NCBI GenBank assembly: GCA_019217005.1
Contig: JAHBNG010000027.1
Span: 62,001 to 126,000, forward strand
Reading direction: 5' to 3'
Source of the DNA: Chloroflexi bacterium TSY
GTDB lineage: Bacteria > Chloroflexota > Anaerolineae > Caldilineales > Caldilineaceae
Length of the DNA: 64,000 nucleotides
Positions 1 through 10,757 of this stretch are shown one piece after another (the stretch's first letter is position 1; the number at the start of each line of letters is the position of its first letter). A model generated the notes under the pieces. The model saw nothing but the letters and a program-made list of their open reading frames with translations. It ran no database searches and was not told the origin of the DNA. The position numbers and the translations under genes were made by a program.

Positions 1-1355
1 AAGGCGCTCGATAGTCTCAGCGAGTGTCAAGACAGGTTTAGGCAGAACGGCATGGAGAAGTTCAACAACCTGTGGCAAAGTGAGAGGGGGCATCATATTT
101 GAGGAAAAACTGAGAACGAGCCAAGAAACCAAAGGCCAAAATGACTAAGGTCATATGATGATGCCAACCGAGCCAACTGCGAGTTTCATATTCGTTGAGT
201 CCGAGAAACTGCTTTGTTCAAAATGGTTTCAATGGGCCAACGCAAAGCAGAAACAGTGGCGAAGTCATCCAAGGAAGTCTCAAGGGTGCATTGGAGAGAA
301 AGTATTGCAGAGAGCAATCGGGATTGCGGCGGACGATGAGCCAGAGAGCAGAACCGGGGAGCCCATTGCGGACAGAGACAATGCGGCGACAAGCAATGGA
401 AGCAACGATGAAGCCCTTGGAGCCCTCTTTGAGAACATGCTGTTGCCACTCATGCTCCTGGAAGGTGTCAGCGAGTTGAGCAACGGTGAGAGGCGTAGGT
501 TCACCAGGCCGGACGCGGAGCTTGGAAGCTTTGCGCCCGCGTCCAGATGATGCGGGCAGATAGGTCTGGGGGCTGGAGGTCCAGACACGAGTCTCTTTGG
601 GCACTTCAGCAAAGTAGCTGTAAGCGGTTTGGCCATCAATGCAGTCAAGCAGATGAGTATCTTTGCCAAAGGCTTCATCCATAGTGATCCAGCGGATGGG
701 CAACGCACCCAGGGCGTGCGTCTGCTCAATCATGGACCAAGCCAATTCATTTTTTGTTTGGAAGGTCAGGTCAGTGGGAAGACCGGTTTTGTACCGCTTC
801 TCTGCATACTCATCACTAAACCATTCTTGGGGGATATACAACCGACAGTTCAGTAAGGTATAGCCATGAGAGCTATTATATCCCAGGAAGACTCCGGCTT
901 GACAGTTGGCGATCTTGCCCAGTTCGCCACACCGCTGCCGCTTGACGCCCACTGACTCTTCTCCTTGCTTGGGAATGTCGCTCCCATCCAGGAGTAAGAC
1001 GCCATTTGCGTCTCCCAACAACTCACCTGTCTGTCGAGTATGTTCCGCCAGCATCGCTTCACCGCTCCAGCGGCTCTGACCCACAAAGCTTTGCAGGGGG
1101 CGTACACCCGATTCTCCTACTGTCGCCAGCGCGATGTTCTCGGCCGATTTGCGTTTGATTTCGGGGTCTAACAAGCCTCGCATGTAGTGGTACGCATGCT
1201 CTCTGAGCCACATGGCTGAAGTATGGACTATATATGGCATGATACTCCTGGAGTTGGTCGGCCAGTGCCGCCAGTTGCTCTTCTGTCAGTTCCAGCAGCG
1301 GCGGGCTTTCCAGTTGGCTGTAGTCATATTGATTGACTGCTTGAGCAAGTTTCAT
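1..1355 (-). pseudogene. IS701-like DDE transposase remnant, runs off left edge
   Basis: Read right to left, this is a decayed transposase of the IS4/IS701 superfamily. The first ~40 codons begin at an ATG complementary to 1353-1355. An indel near 1230 moves the body (1240-218) to another frame. The body carries the first two catalytic acids, in LLLDGSDIPKQG and ITMDEAFGKD. The third-acid block (RWPIE) needs a frame change near 290, and the following GLNEYETRSWLGWHHH block needs another near 205. At least three indels separate parts that align to one protein, so no active enzyme can be made from this copy. Its left end lies outside the window. The family name rests on motif recognition only. 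Confidence 0.8.
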
Positions 1356-1504
1356 CTTGATTTCCTTTCATCGAAGACTGCTTCATTTTATTGGCTCTTC
1401 AGTCTATCTCATTTTTCCTTTGCATTCTGTTTGCGTTTTGTTAGCAATATGCCCAGAAATATAACGAATTTCCTTTGTGTTTCACAATATATTGCTGCAC
1501 AGTA

Positions 1505-1637
1505 GTAATAGGTTTACACTTTTAGAAACAGAAAGAACGTTTATATTCTCTGATTTCGCCGGTTCTCAGAGAGAAAACGGTCTCATATAGATTTTTGTCT
1601 ATATATCAAAAGTGTAAACCTAATTTTGAACCACCCC
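1505..1637. repeat. MITE family A, copy 1, left end missing
   Basis: This stretch matches the elements at 23861-24015 and 56929-57084, sharing the inner GGTTTACA/TGTAAACC arms and the right terminus TGAACCACCCC. The left terminus GGGGTGGTTCA is absent, so the copy is truncated or fused to the neighbouring IS remnant. Its right end abuts, and supplies the first codons of, the truncated gene that follows. Confidence 0.8.
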
Positions 1638-2786
1638 GAGGCGTTTACCGTGATGGCACGCGATGAGTCGGGGGAATGGCTCCAACTTGCACTTTCTGAT
1701 GTTGAAGACGGCTTCGGGTGGGCCTCGGCAGCTTACATGGCGCTAAGTGAGTCAATCGATATGTTGCCCATTTCCACAGAACTGAGCGACGCCCCTCCGT
1801 TCGAATCTGCGTCAACGAATGAGCCGACTGGAATCGAACCGAGTAACGCGTCAGTTCCTGGCAGCATCGACGCTGATGCAAGCGATGCCGCGAACCTGAC
1901 TGGCACCCTGGCCTTTCAATCCAGTCACGGCATGATCTATGCCTATGACCTGACCACGGGCGAAGAGTGGCCACTCACAGGCTTCGACCCAGCCATTAGT
2001 CCTGATGGCACAACAGTTGTCTTTACGCGTGACGGTGGCGAAAATGGCCTCTATCTGATCGACATCGATGGTACGAATGAGCGGCTCCTCTTTTCAGGAC
2101 GGGATCATCTCTCTGCACCAAAGTGGAGTGTAGACGGCAGCGAAATTCTCTTTACCTATCGGACTGAGGCCCAAGAGTCGGTCAGTGGTGGATTTGGCGG
2201 ACGACCGGGTGATGGACTAGGTGGCGCAGGTAGTGCGCAACAGACAGTCTATCACTATCACCTGGCTGTCGTGGACATCAACGGGGAAGACTTCACAGAT
2301 ATCCCTGCACTTGAATCAGCCAGAGCCGCCGATTGGACCAGCGCTGGCATCGTCTATCAGTCATCTGCCGGTCTCCAGGTCATCGATGATCTCTCTGAAC
2401 CCGAGAGTCAGGTGGTCCTCTTTGACAATCTCAATCCGTTTGACAACGACCCAGATTGGCAACTTGATGGTGGTCAGATCGCCTTTATGAAACAAGGAGC
2501 CAGCCATTGGGAGATCTATGTGGTCAACCCGGACGGTTCGGGACTGACGGCGTTGACAAAGCCTGTCACTGCTCTAGTGGATGAATTGCCCAGCAACGTT
2601 GCGCCCGTCTACAGTCCAGACGGTCAATACATCGCCTATCTGAGCAACCGCAGCGCGGACAATTCAGCAGGCGATTGGCAACTCTGGGTCATGGCGGCTG
2701 ACGGCAGCAATGCTCGCCCGCTGCCCATCGACGTGGGAATTGAATATACCTTTGGTGCCGAGCAAGCCGTTAGTTGGGGGATATAG
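1626..2786 (+). CDS. SH3-like/TolB-type beta-propeller protein, 5'-truncated
   Basis: The 386-residue frame begins with the end of a bacterial SH3-like domain (ARDESGEWLQL, residues ~11-40), then a Ser/Asn/acidic linker, then a TolB-like propeller from ~95 onward. The propeller has repeated PD40 signatures such as ISPDGTTVVFTRDG, WSVDGSEILF and YSPDGQYIAYLS. Such proteins are usually exported and bind ligands or cell-wall material, but no signal peptide remains. The nominal start (TTG at 1626) lies in the terminus of MITE A, and GTG 1650 or ATG 1653 are the next candidates. It was probably the first gene of the exporter operon that follows, since the next ATG is only 2 nt after its stop codon. 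It is probably non-functional or unexpressed in this form. Confidence 0.75.
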   Translation: MNHPEAFTVMARDESGEWLQLALSDVEDGFGWASAAYMALSESIDMLPISTELSDAPPFESASTNEPTGIEPSNASVPGSIDADASDAANLTGTLAFQSSHGMIYAYDLTTGEEWPLTGFDPAISPDGTTVVFTRDGGENGLYLIDIDGTNERLLFSGRDHLSAPKWSVDGSEILFTYRTEAQESVSGGFGGRPGDGLGGAGSAQQTVYHYHLAVVDINGEDFTDIPALESARAADWTSAGIVYQSSAGLQVIDDLSEPESQVVLFDNLNPFDNDPDWQLDGGQIAFMKQGASHWEIYVVNPDGSGLTALTKPVTALVDELPSNVAPVYSPDGQYIAYLSNRSADNSAGDWQLWVMAADGSNARPLPIDVGIEYTFGAEQAVSWGI

Positions 2787-2788
2787 CC

Positions 2789-3801
2789 ATGACAAACAGA
2801 AACAGACAGACAATAAGTGGACAGATAGAAATTGATGCGTCCCAGAAAAGGGGTGCAGGTCTAGACAGACAGGCGCGCGAACCAGATCTGTCAGGTGCGG
2901 TTGAGGAATCCAAGCCTCTTGTGGACGCTGAACAATCTGTTTTCGTTGAGTCGCACCTGACAGGTCTCACGTGCCCCCAATCTGGGACACACTCGACTGA
3001 AAACGCGCAGATCACAAACGAACAGGGAACAACAGAGAGTGTGCCCGTCATTGAAATCACAGATATGACCAAGATCTATCAGATGGGCGATACCCAAGTT
3101 CACGCCCTCAACGGCATTTCGCTCACCATCAACGAAGGCGAATATGTGGCCATCATTGGGGCCAGCGGCTCGGGCAAAAGTACGCTCATGAACATGATTG
3201 GCCTCCTGGATAATCCCACAAGCGGTAGCTATCGCATCCGCGGCACAGAGACCAGCGAACTGAGCGAGGGTTGTATGGCCGACTTGCGCAATGCAGAGAT
3301 CGGCTTTGTCTTCCAGCGCTTCAATCTGTTGGCGCGCACCGACGCCAGGTTGAGCTACCCCTCTTTTACGCGGGGACATCGGCAGGCAAAGCATACCAGA
3401 TGGCCATGACGGCGCTCGAAAAGTGGGGCTGGAGGACCGCTCACCACAGACCAGATGAACTATCTGGTGGACAACAGCAGCGTGTGGCCATCGCCCGTGC
3501 GCTGGTCAACAACCCAGCATCTTGCTGGCCGATGAACCGACAGGCGCGCTGGATTCTAAGACGGGCGACGATGTGATGGCGCTTTTCTACGATCTGCACA
3601 AGCATGACCCTCATTGTCGTGACCCACGACAACGATATTGCGCGGCAAGCTGAACGCATCATTACATTACGGGACGGCAAGATTATCAGCGATGAGCCCA
3701 ATGGTCACACCGTGTTGAATCCGGCAGATTGGGAGCGTAGACAGAAGGGATTGATTGAGCCATCAACCATCAGCTATCAGCCTGAAGCGCTGACAAGCTG
3801 A
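2789..3801 (+). pseudogene. MacB/LolD-type ABC exporter ATPase, multiply frameshifted
   Basis: This is the ATP-binding subunit of a MacB/FtsX-type exporter. Walker A (GASGSGKST), the Q-loop region (FVFQRFN), the signature LSGGQQQR, Walker B ([12 protein letters not shown], only after correction) and the H-loop (VVTHD) occur in order, but in different frames. Indels are needed near 3345, 3425, 3516 and 3600. The ATG at 2789 is preferred over 2774 because it directly follows the upstream stop. An unusual N-terminal extension of ~85 codons precedes the domain and contains a palindromic repeat (2884-2967). Permease and adaptor genes follow, so the three formed an operon. Four indels in 1 kb suggest a dead gene, though sequence error cannot be excluded. 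Confidence 0.8.
2884..2967. repeat. Inverted repeat (family E) inside the ABC ATPase reading frame
   Basis: The arms AGATCTGTCAGGTGCG (2884-2899) and CGCACCTGACAGGTCT (2952-2967) are complementary except for one base. Each arm itself contains an ACCTGWCAGGT-type palindrome. A related pair lies at 48044-48127 between genes. Here the element is translated as part of the N-terminal extension. Confidence 0.75.
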
Positions 3802-3836
3802 AGTGCTGATTGGCTAAATAGCTATGGAGAAAGAAC

Positions 3837-5061
<1,225 letters not shown>

Positions 5062-5152
5062 GTGCGTGGTTGCAGCCGCACTTGCTTCGAAATCGCAAGA
5101 ATCCGCAGCTACATGAAGATTCAGAAAATAATCTGGTAAAAGAGTACAGTCA

Positions 5153-5200
5153 GCACGCCTCGTGCGGCTCTTGACGGGATGCGACCCGCACGAGGCGTGC
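5153..5200. repeat. Perfect 15-bp hairpin between permease and adaptor genes
   Basis: GCACGCCTCGTGCGG (5153-5167) pairs perfectly with 5186-5200 across an 18-nt loop. There is no downstream T-run, so it is not a classical terminator. It may be a small palindromic repeat or an mRNA processing site between the permease and adaptor genes. Confidence 0.7.
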
Positions 5201-5313
5201 TCGCTGGACCTTTACCGAAATATTTATTTAACGCCCATCAAGCAGCGGCTACGTTGATTGAGACACGGCAGTATGAGTAGCAAGATATAATGATTTGATT
5301 AGGAGAGAAGAAG

Positions 5314-6963
5314 ATGAAATTCAAAAATCTGAACAGCAAACAGGGATGGATCATCGCAGCACTTGCAATTGTGCTGACAGTGGGTGGGTACTTTGTCATC
5401 AACGAAACCCAGATCGTTGCACAAATGACGAACAGAGAAACGACGCAATCAACAGAGAACGGCGCAGAATCCATGACGGTCACAATTCAACCAGCCAGCG
5501 CCGTCATGAGCGAAGTGAGTGCAGCCGGACACGTCGAGTTGGTAAGCGAAGAGTACGTGATGCAAGATGTGAGTGCCGAAGTTGCAGAGATTGTGGTCAA
5601 CGTCGGCGACCAAGTGCAAGCAGGCGATCTGCTCATTACCCTTGATACGACCGAGTTGGAGCGCGCCGTGTTGTTGGCCGAGCTTGAGGTTGAAGCAGCA
5701 CGCAACGCATTGGCCCGGTTAACCGAAGAGGCCGACGCTGCTGAGATTGCCGTCGCCAAGGCCAATCTGGTCGAAGCCGAGGAAAATCTGGCCGACGTGC
5801 TGGCCGGGCCGAGCGCGGAAGAGATTGCCGCCGCCCAAAGCAGCCTATCATCGGCCTGGGCCAACTATAACGAAGTGCAGGCTGGCCCCAGCGATGCAGA
5901 ATTGACCCAGTTGAGCGCAGATCTCATGAAAGCCGAAGTGGCGTTGGCCGAGGCGCAACGTGCCTACGATGAAGTTGCCTGGCGCAATGATGTGGGCATG
6001 ACGTCGCAAGCGGCTGACTTGCAGGATGCCACCATCGACTACGAAAAAGCTTTGGCCGCATATGAAGAATCTATGGCTCCGGCTGACACATCGACGATCC
6101 AGTCGGCTCTCAGTTCGGCGCAAGATGCGCAGGTCAAACTGGATGAATTGCTGAACTCGCCCACTGCGGCTGAGATTGCCACGGCGGAAGCCAACGTGGC
6201 AGATGCGGAAGCTGCACTGAATGACTTATTAACCGGCCCGACAGAGACCGATCTGCGCGATGCCGAGATCAACCTGGAAAAGGTGCTCATCGACTTGCAG
6301 GTTGCTTACGCCGATTTGGACGCGGCCAAGATATTTGCGCCCAGCGACGGCACCGTACTGGAGATCAACACCGAGGTCGGGCAGCGTGTGACGCAAGAGG
6401 GCACAGCCGTTGTCACGCTGGCAGATACCACGCAACTTGAGCTGACCATCGACGTAGCCGAAGTCGACATTGTGCAGATTTCGATTGGACAGGCAGCAAC
6501 GATTGAGCTCGATGCACTGCCGGATCAGACATTTGCGGGCGTAGTCGAATACATTGCCCCAACCAGCGATGATTCCAGTGGAATTGTCAGCTATGGCGTC
6601 ACCATTCGCCTGACCGACGAGTCACTGGATCGGGTGTTGCCTGGCATGACGGCTGTCTCCACAATAGTGGAGACCAATGCAACAACAAGCGATAGCTGGC
6701 TCGTGCCGACCAGCGCCATCCGGCAGCAGGGCGATGCCACAGTGGTCATGGTCGTGGCGGAGGAAGGGAGCATACCCGTTGAGGTTCTGCCTGGCTCTGT
6801 CCAGGGTGAGTGGACAGTTGTTCAGTCGACGGAACTATCTGTAGGGAATGAAGTAATGGGTAGCGTTACCTCATACATCAGTGAAGACGAAGGCTTTGGT
6901 CCTCCCGGTGAAGGCGCCGGTGACCGCCCTCCTGGTGGCGGCATGGGCCGGGCGCTTCGGTAG
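5314..6963 (+). CDS. MacA/HlyD-family membrane-fusion adaptor
   Basis: The 549-residue adaptor of an ABC exporter has one N-terminal membrane segment (~12-29). A split biotinyl-lipoyl domain follows (VGDQVQAGDLLITLD on one side, GTVLEINTEVGQRVTQEG on the other). Between the halves is a long Ala/Glu-rich coiled coil with repeated GPSxxE/GPTETD-like breaks, then beta-barrel domains and a Gly/Pro-rich tail. The start follows AGGAGAGAAGAAG. Unlike the frameshifted ATPase and permease upstream, this gene is intact. Adaptors of this class link the inner-membrane transporter to extracytoplasmic partners; the substrate is unknown, and efflux of a peptide, macrolide or lipid is possible. Confidence 0.88.
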   Translation: MKFKNLNSKQGWIIAALAIVLTVGGYFVINETQIVAQMTNRETTQSTENGAESMTVTIQPASAVMSEVSAAGHVELVSEEYVMQDVSAEVAEIVVNVGDQVQAGDLLITLDTTELERAVLLAELEVEAARNALARLTEEADAAEIAVAKANLVEAEENLADVLAGPSAEEIAAAQSSLSSAWANYNEVQAGPSDAELTQLSADLMKAEVALAEAQRAYDEVAWRNDVGMTSQAADLQDATIDYEKALAAYEESMAPADTSTIQSALSSAQDAQVKLDELLNSPTAAEIATAEANVADAEAALNDLLTGPTETDLRDAEINLEKVLIDLQVAYADLDAAKIFAPSDGTVLEINTEVGQRVTQEGTAVVTLADTTQLELTIDVAEVDIVQISIGQAATIELDALPDQTFAGVVEYIAPTSDDSSGIVSYGVTIRLTDESLDRVLPGMTAVSTIVETNATTSDSWLVPTSAIRQQGDATVVMVVAEEGSIPVEVLPGSVQGEWTVVQSTELSVGNEVMGSVTSYISEDEGFGPPGEGAGDRPPGGGMGRALR

Positions 6964-7038
6964 AGCTGGCTAATGCCTGACGTGTAGGTTGGCAGCTAGC
7001 GGGATTTATGCTGGGGTTGTGATGAGAACGTAGTTTTC

Positions 7039-7117
7039 GAGTGTGTACCACAAAGTGTGTAAATAGATATTGCTCAGTCAGAGAATTGGCTGTATTTACA
7101 CACTTTGGAACACACTC
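7039..7117. repeat. Palindromic repeat family B, copy 1
   Basis: A 79-bp intergenic element with imperfect inverted ends: GAGTGTGT plus CACAAAGTGTGTAAATA on the left, and TATTTACACACTTTGG plus ACACACTC on the right. The middle includes CTCAGTCAGAGAATTGGCTG. A homologue lies at 9557-9633. Both sit after a gene end, so they could also act as transcript 3' structures. Confidence 0.8.
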
Positions 7118-7191
7118 CCAGTTTTTCCGCAGCGCTACTAGATAGAGTACAACTATGTTCTTACACGGAGTATAGATAGTGGAGGTCAATT

Positions 7192-7431
7192 ATGGTACAT
7201 GAGGAAGCACGCCCGCCTACCAACATGCGCCGCTTTCGCAAAAAAAGCGACCGCAATGCCTTAATTCTGGTCATTTTCACGCTGGTTGTTGTGGGAGGTG
7301 GCTTGATTGCCTGGGCATTGGAACCAGTCGCGTTGCTCACTGCGTTGCCCTGTTTGTTGGGTGGCGCAGTGATACTCGTCATGCTCTGGCTGTTGTTAAC
7401 GTTACTCGAATTGTGGCGCACACCTCAATGA
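7192..7431 (+). CDS. Small two-helix membrane protein
   Basis: Unrecognised 79-residue protein. The N-terminus is basic (MRRFRKKSDRN) and cytoplasmic by the positive-inside rule. Two hydrophobic helices follow at ~24-44 and ~47-70. GGAGG lies 8 nt before the ATG, a convincing ribosome-binding site. It stands alone between the exporter operon and the phosphatidyltransferase. A decayed partial copy of its first helix (IIFTLIVIGGG in one frame near 7450-7490) lies just downstream. The function is unknown. Confidence 0.6.
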   Translation: MVHEEARPPTNMRRFRKKSDRNALILVIFTLVVVGGGLIAWALEPVALLTALPCLLGGAVILVMLWLLLTLLELWRTPQ

Positions 7432-7760
7432 TAGTAGACCCGTACTGCAGATCATGGATCATTTTTACACTGATCGTGATCGGAGGTGGAGCGACCGAAG
7501 CTATCCACTTGACCAGGTAAACAACTATTCTGGTTGGCGGTCTTGTCTGACTGAATTTGGTATAAGATATCACTATATCGTGCAGAAGATGAAGTCCTGG
7601 TCTGTCTACCGCAGGGCTTCTTTTCTTGTACTGAATCACTCTGAAAAATAGAATCAAGAGCGTCAAGCCTGATGAATTTGAACCGTTCTTCCGATTGGCG
7701 TTCGAGAGCAAATGGAGATGATCGGCAGTCGTCCCAACGGAGAACCAACAGGAGGAAACA
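7432..7760. other. Gap with a decayed duplicate of the small membrane gene
   Basis: No convincing gene. Near 7450-7490 one frame reads IIFTLIVIGGG, resembling LVIFTLVVVGGG of the preceding small protein, which suggests a partial, degenerate tandem duplication. The rest shows no motif. Confidence 0.4.
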
Positions 7761-8381
7761 ATGACTCGTCTAGGTACATCACTGCATGAAAAGGAGACGC
7801 TGACTGACTACTTACGAGCTTCAACTGAGGGCATCATTGACCCGATTGTGACCATACTCAAGCATTGGCATATTTCACCTGATTTGTTGACGGTTGGCGG
7901 CATGATGGCGCACGTTGCTGCTGCGTGGTTGATTGCAACGAACCAAATGACGTGGGCCGGGAGTCTGCTGTTGCTGATCGCACCGTTGGACGCCTTGGAT
8001 GGAGCATTGGCTCGCAAGATTGGCAAACAAGCAGGTAGGTGGGGAGCTTTCCTCGACTCAACTAGTGATCGATTTGCTGAGATTATTCTCTTTGGTGGCT
8101 TCATCATCTTTTACGGTCAAACTGGACAGTGGTGGCTTATGTTCCTGGCCTATCTGGCGATTACTGGCTCATTAATGGTCAGCTATACCCGTGCTCGAGC
8201 GGAATCGCTCGGATACAGTTGCAAGATCGGGATGCTCAGTCGGGTTGAGCGCTACATTGTTGTTATTCTCTTGCTGTTGCTCAACCGGCCAGCAGTCGCC
8301 CTTCTCATATTGGCCATATTGACATACGTGACCGTTGGGCAACGAACGGCTACAGTTTGGCATCAAGCGAGCAACCAGTAA
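7761..8381 (+). CDS. CDP-alcohol phosphatidyltransferase family protein
   Basis: Integral membrane enzyme of 206 residues that transfers a phosphatidyl group from CDP-diacylglycerol to an alcohol. The family signature D-G-x2-A-R-x8-G-x3-D-x3-D is complete (DGALARKIGKQAGRWGAFLD, then STSD, residues ~78-101). These aspartates bind Mg and CDP. Several hydrophobic helices surround the motif. GGAGG lies 8 nt before the ATG. The alcohol (glycerol-phosphate, inositol-phosphate or other) cannot be read from the sequence. It sits 27 bp before the M50 protease gene and may be co-transcribed with it. Confidence 0.88.
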   Translation: MTRLGTSLHEKETLTDYLRASTEGIIDPIVTILKHWHISPDLLTVGGMMAHVAAAWLIATNQMTWAGSLLLLIAPLDALDGALARKIGKQAGRWGAFLDSTSDRFAEIILFGGFIIFYGQTGQWWLMFLAYLAITGSLMVSYTRARAESLGYSCKIGMLSRVERYIVVILLLLLNRPAVALLILAILTYVTVGQRTATVWHQASNQ

Positions 8382-8408
8382 GAGAAATAACAAACCGAGG
8401 AGAACAAC

Positions 8409-9545
8409 ATGAAACAACGAACAATTCCATTAGGCAACGTTTTGGGCATTCCAATCGGGCTGGACTATTCATGGTTTTTAATCGTTGGTTTGATTACTTG
8501 GAGTATGGCTGCCAGCTACTATCCAGGTGAATTTAGTGATTGGTCTGCGCCGCTGTATTGGATCGTGGGTGCGGCGACGGCCATCATGCTCTTTGTCAGC
8601 GTCTTGTTGCATGAATTGGGGCATTCGATGGTGGCCCTGCGCTACAAGATTCCTGTGAACCGCATTACGCTCTTTATTTTTGGAGGAGTGGCTGAGATTG
8701 GTAAAGAACCATCCCACGCAACAGCCGAATTCTGGATAGCGCTGGCAGGCCCTGCTGTTAGTCTGGCCTTGGCAGCCATCTTCCGTGTGTTGGAACCAGT
8801 CGTGGCTGATGTGACACCACTCTTTGCCTTGGTTAAATACCTGGCCTATATCAACGGCATGTTGGCTCTCTTTAACCTGGTGCCCGGTTTCCCGCTGGAT
8901 GGCGGTCGTGTCTTGCGAGCTGCCATTTGGGGCATGACCGATAATCTACACCGGGCGACTGTCTTTGCGGCAAATACGGGGCGCTTTATTGCCTATTTCT
9001 TTATTATTTCGGGCGTCTTTCAGATGTTTTCTGGCAGCTTTGCCAACGGGCTATGGATTGCCTTCATTGGCTGGTTCTTGGAAAATGCGGCAGTCGCCGA
9101 AGTGCAGCGTCAAACAATGCAGGAGCAATTGGCTGGTCACACTGCGGCACAAGTGATGAATCGAGATTACCATGTTGTTCCGGCGGAGACAAACTTGCAG
9201 CGCTTGGTGGAATTTTACATACTGACGAGCGGACGCCGCTGCTTTGTTGTTGAACACAGCGGAGAAGCGATTGGTCTGCTGACTTTACATCAGATCAAGG
9301 ATGTATCAGCCGCGAAACGCCGCGAGACAACTGCGGCGCAGGCGATGTTACCGCTCGACCAGGCGAAAACAGTTCAACCTGATACAGAATTGTGGGATGC
9401 GCTGCAGGAGATGGAACGTGGCGGAGTGAATCAATTGCCGGTGATGATGAATGGTCGTTTACTAGGGTTGCTAAGCCGGGGCGATGTGGTGAGCTTCCTG
9501 CGCACGCTACGCACATTCAATCAGTTGAGTGCATCTGAGTCCTAA
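8409..9545 (+). CDS. Site-2 protease (M50) with C-terminal CBS pair, Rip3-like
   Basis: A 378-residue intramembrane zinc metalloprotease. The HELGH zinc motif lies at 68-72 in a hydrophobic helix. The second metal motif, NLVPGFPLDGGR, is near 155-166. Two CBS motifs follow (~241-370), each ending in a phrase such as INQLPVM or GLLSRGDV, and probably sense adenine nucleotides. M50 proteases of this layout (Rip3 type) are known in dormancy and stress regulons of actinobacteria; the substrate here is unknown. GAGGAG lies 8 nt before the ATG. All catalytic elements are present and the gene looks intact. Confidence 0.9.
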   Translation: MKQRTIPLGNVLGIPIGLDYSWFLIVGLITWSMAASYYPGEFSDWSAPLYWIVGAATAIMLFVSVLLHELGHSMVALRYKIPVNRITLFIFGGVAEIGKEPSHATAEFWIALAGPAVSLALAAIFRVLEPVVADVTPLFALVKYLAYINGMLALFNLVPGFPLDGGRVLRAAIWGMTDNLHRATVFAANTGRFIAYFFIISGVFQMFSGSFANGLWIAFIGWFLENAAVAEVQRQTMQEQLAGHTAAQVMNRDYHVVPAETNLQRLVEFYILTSGRRCFVVEHSGEAIGLLTLHQIKDVSAAKRRETTAAQAMLPLDQAKTVQPDTELWDALQEMERGGVNQLPVMMNGRLLGLLSRGDVVSFLRTLRTFNQLSASES

Positions 9546-9556
9546 AATATCAAAGA

Positions 9557-9633
9557 GAGTATATCACAAAGAGTGTAAATGGAGACCGCTGAGTCAGAAA
9601 ATTGGCTGCATTTACACCCTTTGGGACACACTC
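9557..9633. repeat. Palindromic repeat family B, copy 2
   Basis: A 77-bp homologue of 7039-7117, with ends GAGTATATCACAAAGAGTG and CCTTTGGGACACACTC around the same CTGAGTCAGAAAATTGGCTG core. It lies 11 bp after the stop of the M50 protease gene. Confidence 0.78.
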
Positions 9634-9803
9634 CCTAATCAAACCGTCGCTTGAACTGTTTTGATCCCATATTCCCTACATAGTCATGCAAAGATCTCCG
9701 CTACCAAGATCGTTTTCTTCCTGATACACTGGTTCTACCCCCTGGTATATCCATTGTTAATCAATAAATAGAAAACATGTATTGGGAAGGAATTCGTTTG
9801 AGC

Positions 9804-10271
9804 ATGACCCTGTCACAACTCATTCGTGTTTTGATTGTAGATGACCAGCCAGCCGTACGCAGTGCGCTTGAAGCTGCGTTATTTCTTGACGACGATCTGC
9901 AACTTGTGGGTACAGCAAAAAATGGCCTGGAGGCTGTCTCATTGTGTCGCGAGCGCAATCCCAACGTTGTGTTAATGGATATTCGCATGCCCGAAATGGA
10001 TGGAGTTGAGGCCACCAGGCAAATCCGTCAGACATATCCACAGATTGCTGTATTGGCAATTACCAGTTTTTTAGAACCGGCTCTGGTTCAGAATATGGTC
10101 AAAGCTGGTGCTATGGGTTATTTGCTAAAAGATATCAATGCGGACCAGTTGAGTAATGCTATTCGAGCGACTTATGCCGGGGAATCGGTCATGAACAAAG
10201 AAGCATACAAGATTCTATTTGAGACGACTGATGAAGTTGTCCATCAGGAAACAGGCCATGAACATTGTTGA
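9804..10271 (+). CDS. Receiver-domain response regulator without output domain
   Basis: A NarL-like receiver domain (RVLIVDDQPAVRS with the acidic pocket, VVLMDIRMPEMDG with the phospho-acceptor Asp, AITS, and the LLKD lysine). The protein stops ~35 residues after the receiver, where NarL-type proteins would begin a helix-turn-helix, so the DNA-binding domain is absent. Starts at 9777 (no ribosome site), TTG 9798 and ATG 9804 (downstream of GAAGGA) are all possible. The overlapping GAF remnant suggests a former signalling cluster. It is either a stand-alone receiver of the CheY kind or a truncated regulator. Confidence 0.75.
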   Translation: MTLSQLIRVLIVDDQPAVRSALEAALFLDDDLQLVGTAKNGLEAVSLCRERNPNVVLMDIRMPEMDGVEATRQIRQTYPQIAVLAITSFLEPALVQNMVKAGAMGYLLKDINADQLSNAIRATYAGESVMNKEAYKILFETTDEVVHQETGHEHC

Positions 10272-10757
10272 TACACAGGATAAAGCGCTTCGTTATCTTG
10301 CGGCGCAAGCTGGTCCGCTTTTGCAAGCGTCGGCCAGCGCCATCTATCAACTTGATACGGCGACCCGTACGTTGGTCCTGCAATGTGGTTGGCAATGCCA
10401 GATTCCTATGTTGCTTTTCACACGATGTCGCTACACCGAACGCAGGCCATAGAAGATGCCCTAGTCAGGGAACAACCGGTCGTGATCCCTAGCTTGGTTT
10501 GAAATCCTGTTCACCGCAATATACGCCTAAGCATACAACGCGAAGCATGTTTGAAAGGCGACTGTTTTTCTACTTTGGTTGTGCCTATCAAGGCTCACAA
10601 ACGGCTCTATGGTCTATTTTACCTTTATTATATCGATATCTTCGATAGCGATGAGTTCGCACCGGAGGACATTGATATTGCCATGATGTTTGGTCGCTTG
10701 GTTGGTCGCAGCATCGAACAATCTCGATATCTAGGATCAGTAGAACATGTTGTCTAA
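10257..10757 (+). pseudogene. GAF-domain protein remnant
   Basis: An N-terminal piece (MNIVDTQDKALRYLAAQAG, then ASAIYQLDTATRTLVLQCGW) resembles the start of a GAF sensor. The C-terminal piece in another frame (10551-10757) contains LVVPIKAHKRLYGLFYLYY, the typical second half of a GAF fold. Between ~10390 and 10550 no frame is open, so at least two changes broke the gene. It overlaps the end of the response-regulator gene by a few codons and probably belonged to the same two-component locus. Confidence 0.6.
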
